From the IMG/VR virus record IMGVR_UViG_3300025687_000037, positions 1 to 64,000 of that record: a stretch of DNA of 64,000 nucleotides; one strand, given 5' to 3'. Below, in pieces: positions 62,059 through 64,000 of this stretch. The DNA is from a virus. A model generated the notes under the pieces. The model saw only the letters and a list, made by a program, of their open reading frames with translations. It had not been told where the DNA came from and did no database searches. Within the stretch, counting starts at the first letter, position 1; each line of letters starts with the position of its first letter. The position numbers and the translations under genes are program-made.

Positions 62059-63539
62059 TATACTTTAAGTACGCATTCGACTAACTTTTCTTCGTCATTT
62101 AAATTTGTTTCCAATGCTACACCAACTAACGGTCCTTCACCGTTAACTTCGCAAACTCCATCACGTGCAACACTAATTTTTTGACCTTTTGTCACAGGAC
62201 CTATTACTCGAACAGGTACTCGACCTTTTAATGCAATAGCTTGTCCAGTTATATCAGCATTCATTAAGTACGCAGGATTTTCTGATATAACACCTATTAC
62301 AATCGATGTGCAATCTGCAGGACATGCTTCATGTACAGAATGCTCACAAATTGCCATCGCTGTTCCTACTGCGTATTCAACTTCAGTTGTATATTTTTCT
62401 GCTAAGTCAGCATATCGTGCTTGTGTTGCTGTTCCTTTGAACAATACTGCAGAAATATCTCCATTACTATCTCTAACTGCTACTGTTTCTGGCGTAGCAG
62501 ACGTAGATGCCGGCATGTTAACAGAGCCTACTCGCAATGCAATTGCTGAATCTGCAACACCTTTTAAACTTACAGCATGCACTTCATTCCACTTTAACGA
62601 AGTAGACCCTAAATTAAATCCGTTGCTACCTGTACTGTTAATAGCAGGCACTAATCCTATATTTGAAATTGTGGCAATTCTATTTGAAGTTCCTGTGCTA
62701 TCAGTTGCTTTAAATCTAATTTCATTATTTACACCAATGATATTTTCAATTACACCCATATTGCCTTGTTCGATATAAATTCGTAAATCTAACGAATCTC
62801 CTATCGTTATACCTGCATCTGGAAAATTTACTGCAGAATTAAAAGTAGGATCTACTTGTGTAATATACTGATCCGCATCAATACCTCCTAATTTTGCTGC
62901 ATTTGATGCAGTTCCCCAAAACCACCAGTCTGGCGGAGTAGTAACTCCATTTGTTGCTAACTTAGTGTTAATTAATGTTAGACCTTTTTTAATTCTATCA
63001 AAACCAGGTATTGGATTTACATCACTTAAATCAAATTCGTTAGCACTAATAATGTATATAACTTCGTCATTAATTACTGCAGTAATAATACTTCGGGTAT
63101 TTCCCGCAGTATCGATTACTTCTCTACTTTGCATTTGAGTAATGCCTTCGCCTGTGCTTTGAGGTCCGATTAATATAAAAGTAGATCCATTATAAACATA
63201 AAGTTGATTATTAGCATCATCCCACCAAAAATCACCTGTAACTAAACCTGAAGGCTCGTCAGTACCGACTTCTGCCCCACCAGTTGTTCTCCATTTATAC
63301 CCATCGTAAAATTTTAATTTACTGTTTGAGCTGTCAAACCAAAGCTGACCGCTTAATGGCCTAGGTGGCTCTTGCGATCCTGAAAAGTTTTCCAATAAAA
63401 ATAAAAAATTCTCATTTTGTATTTCACCATATCCTGAATAATTTTTACCAATAAAAATTAAATCAGTTGACTGGTCTACTTGTCCATCTTCGACAGTAGT
63501 TAGTAATGTGTTATTATATCGATTAATTTGATAAGCCAT
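62058..63539 (-). CDS. Virion structural protein with C-terminal ADLAEKY module
   Basis: A 493-residue protein. N-terminal AYQINRYNNTLLTTVEDGQVD and two W-F/W-D repeats (SGQLWFDSSNSKLKFYDG, TGDFWWDDANNQLYVYNG) are typical of marine T4-like structural proteins. The C-terminal ~130 residues begin ARYADLAEKYTTEVEYAVGT and contain GVISENPAYLMN, the same module that ends the giant protein at the start of the window. It is translationally coupled to the downstream 1114-residue fibre gene. The role is inferred as fibre base or connector. Confidence 0.75.
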   Translation of the reverse strand: MAYQINRYNNTLLTTVEDGQVDQSTDLIFIGKNYSGYGEIQNENFLFLLENFSGSQEPPRPLSGQLWFDSSNSKLKFYDGYKWRTTGGAEVGTDEPSGLVTGDFWWDDANNQLYVYNGSTFILIGPQSTGEGITQMQSREVIDTAGNTRSIITAVINDEVIYIISANEFDLSDVNPIPGFDRIKKGLTLINTKLATNGVTTPPDWWFWGTASNAAKLGGIDADQYITQVDPTFNSAVNFPDAGITIGDSLDLRIYIEQGNMGVIENIIGVNNEIRFKATDSTGTSNRIATISNIGLVPAINSTGSNGFNLGSTSLKWNEVHAVSLKGVADSAIALRVGSVNMPASTSATPETVAVRDSNGDISAVLFKGTATQARYADLAEKYTTEVEYAVGTAMAICEHSVHEACPADCTSIVIGVISENPAYLMNADITGQAIALKGRVPVRVIGPVTKGQKISVARDGVCEVNGEGPLVGVALETNLNDEEKLVECVLKV

Positions 63540-63565
63540 GTGACAAAACCCCTAGTATTATATTT

Positions 63566-63573
63566 TATTTATC
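63566..63573 (-). promoter_or_regulatory. Late promoter GATAAATA on the minus strand
   Basis: Minus-strand GATAAATA 26 bases before the start codon at 63539, the same spacing as at 58658-58665. Confidence 0.65.
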
Positions 63574-63598
63574 CGAAATGCGCGATTTAAAACTGCAC

Positions 63599-64000
63599 TT
63601 AGTAGTTTGTCGTTGATACATAATTCCATCCAATGCCATCTGATTGAAATACCATTAATGCTCTATTTAATAGCATATTAATAACACCACCTGCTAATGA
63701 AAATGAAATATCTTGAACTACTGACTCATTTAATGTTCCGTTTGAATCTACTGCAATATAACTAACATCTTTAGCAGAATCAATGTCAATTCCTGAAAAT
63801 TCTACATTAGTATATGATGTTGTATGTATTCTAGCTATTTTTCCAGATACTGTATCAGATGCAGGATATAAATCATTTAAGTACCCTACAACCGTATCAA
63901 TTAACTCTGCACCTACTCCTAACCCAGTAATATCCATACTAAACACAATCGGTTCTTGCAATACTCTAGTTTCGACATATCGTTTATTAGTAGCATCTTG
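63599..64000 (-). CDS. Structural/fibre protein, 5' end outside window
   Basis: The frame is open to the window edge, giving 133 visible C-terminal residues. The first ones read QDATNKRYVETRVLQ, a motif familiar from phage fibre proteins (DATNKxYVD). A beta-rich end follows (VFSMDITGLGVGAELIDTVVGYLNDLYPAS... DGIGWNYVSTTNY). A TTG at 63961 is not needed as a start because the frame continues upstream. It lies before the late promoter of the next gene and belongs to the same minus-strand virion block. Confidence 0.65.
   Translation of the reverse strand, partial: QDATNKRYVETRVLQEPIVFSMDITGLGVGAELIDTVVGYLNDLYPASDTVSGKIARIHTTSYTNVEFSGIDIDSAKDVSYIAVDSNGTLNESVVQDISFSLAGGVINMLLNRALMVFQSDGIGWNYVSTTNY

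Noticed and set aside
1-64000. tRNA and rRNA genes
   Set aside because: I looked in the intergenic gaps for cloverleaf-like GC-rich stretches and saw none; the gaps are short and AT-rich. A tRNA scan would be decisive.

Overview
The window is a stretch of a large, AT-rich, tailed-phage genome of the T4 superfamily (marine, cyanophage/pelagiphage-like myovirus). The evidence is a set of recognisable T4-type replication proteins (clamp gp45, clamp loader gp44, family-B polymerase gp43, RNase H, a DexA-like exonuclease, DHFR, dCMP deaminase, PhoH), a Gram-negative lysis cassette, and many structural proteins of the kind seen in marine T4-like phages. There are no rRNA genes, no tRNA genes that I could recognise and no CRISPR array. 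The host is probably an AT-rich Gram-negative marine bacterium; this is inference from base composition and the spanin pair.

Layout. 1-13.9 kb: plus-strand virion genes, starting with a huge protein cut by the window edge. 14-18.3 kb: a DnaE-like fragment, a GroES-like co-chaperonin, DexA-like exonuclease, gp44, DHFR and dCMP deaminase. 18.3-19.1 kb: phoH alone on the minus strand. 19.2-22.4 kb: two conserved phage proteins, then endolysin, two spanins and a holin candidate. 22.4-25.5 kb: DnaJ-like and ClpA-like proteins. 25.5-27.7 kb: small conserved proteins and a DsbA-like DNA-binding protein. 27.8-32 kb: DNA polymerase broken into two genes by a split intein, then the sliding clamp. 32-38 kb: a DpdA/TGT-like transglycosylase with QueD-like, glycosyltransferase, dUTPase, phosphoribosyltransferase and FolE genes. 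38-44.9 kb: fibre and tailspike genes. 44.9-45.15 kb: an IS200/IS605-type TnpB remnant. 45.1-52.2 kb: a large unknown protein, QueE, RNase H and small conserved proteins. 52.3-64 kb: a fibre gene facing a minus-strand block of very large Ig-like adhesin/fibre genes; the last one runs off the window.

Two systems stand out. First, gp43 is fractured exactly inside polymerase motif C (YGD/TDS). The upstream gene ends in an intein N-half and the downstream gene begins with an intein C-half. A decayed Vsr-like homing-endonuclease fragment lies between them, so active polymerase should require protein trans-splicing. Second, a DpdA-like DNA transglycosylase, FolE, QueD-like and QueE make a probable 7-deazaguanine DNA modification pathway. 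QueC is missing from the window, QueD and QueE have altered key cysteines, and an unrecognised protein overlaps the dpdA end.

Regulation can be partly read. Near-consensus sigma70 promoters precede gp44, the DsbA-like gene, gp45 and queE. A GATAAATA motif, like the T4 late promoter TATAAATA, sits just upstream of structural and other late genes on both strands. Strong hairpin terminators separate the blocks.
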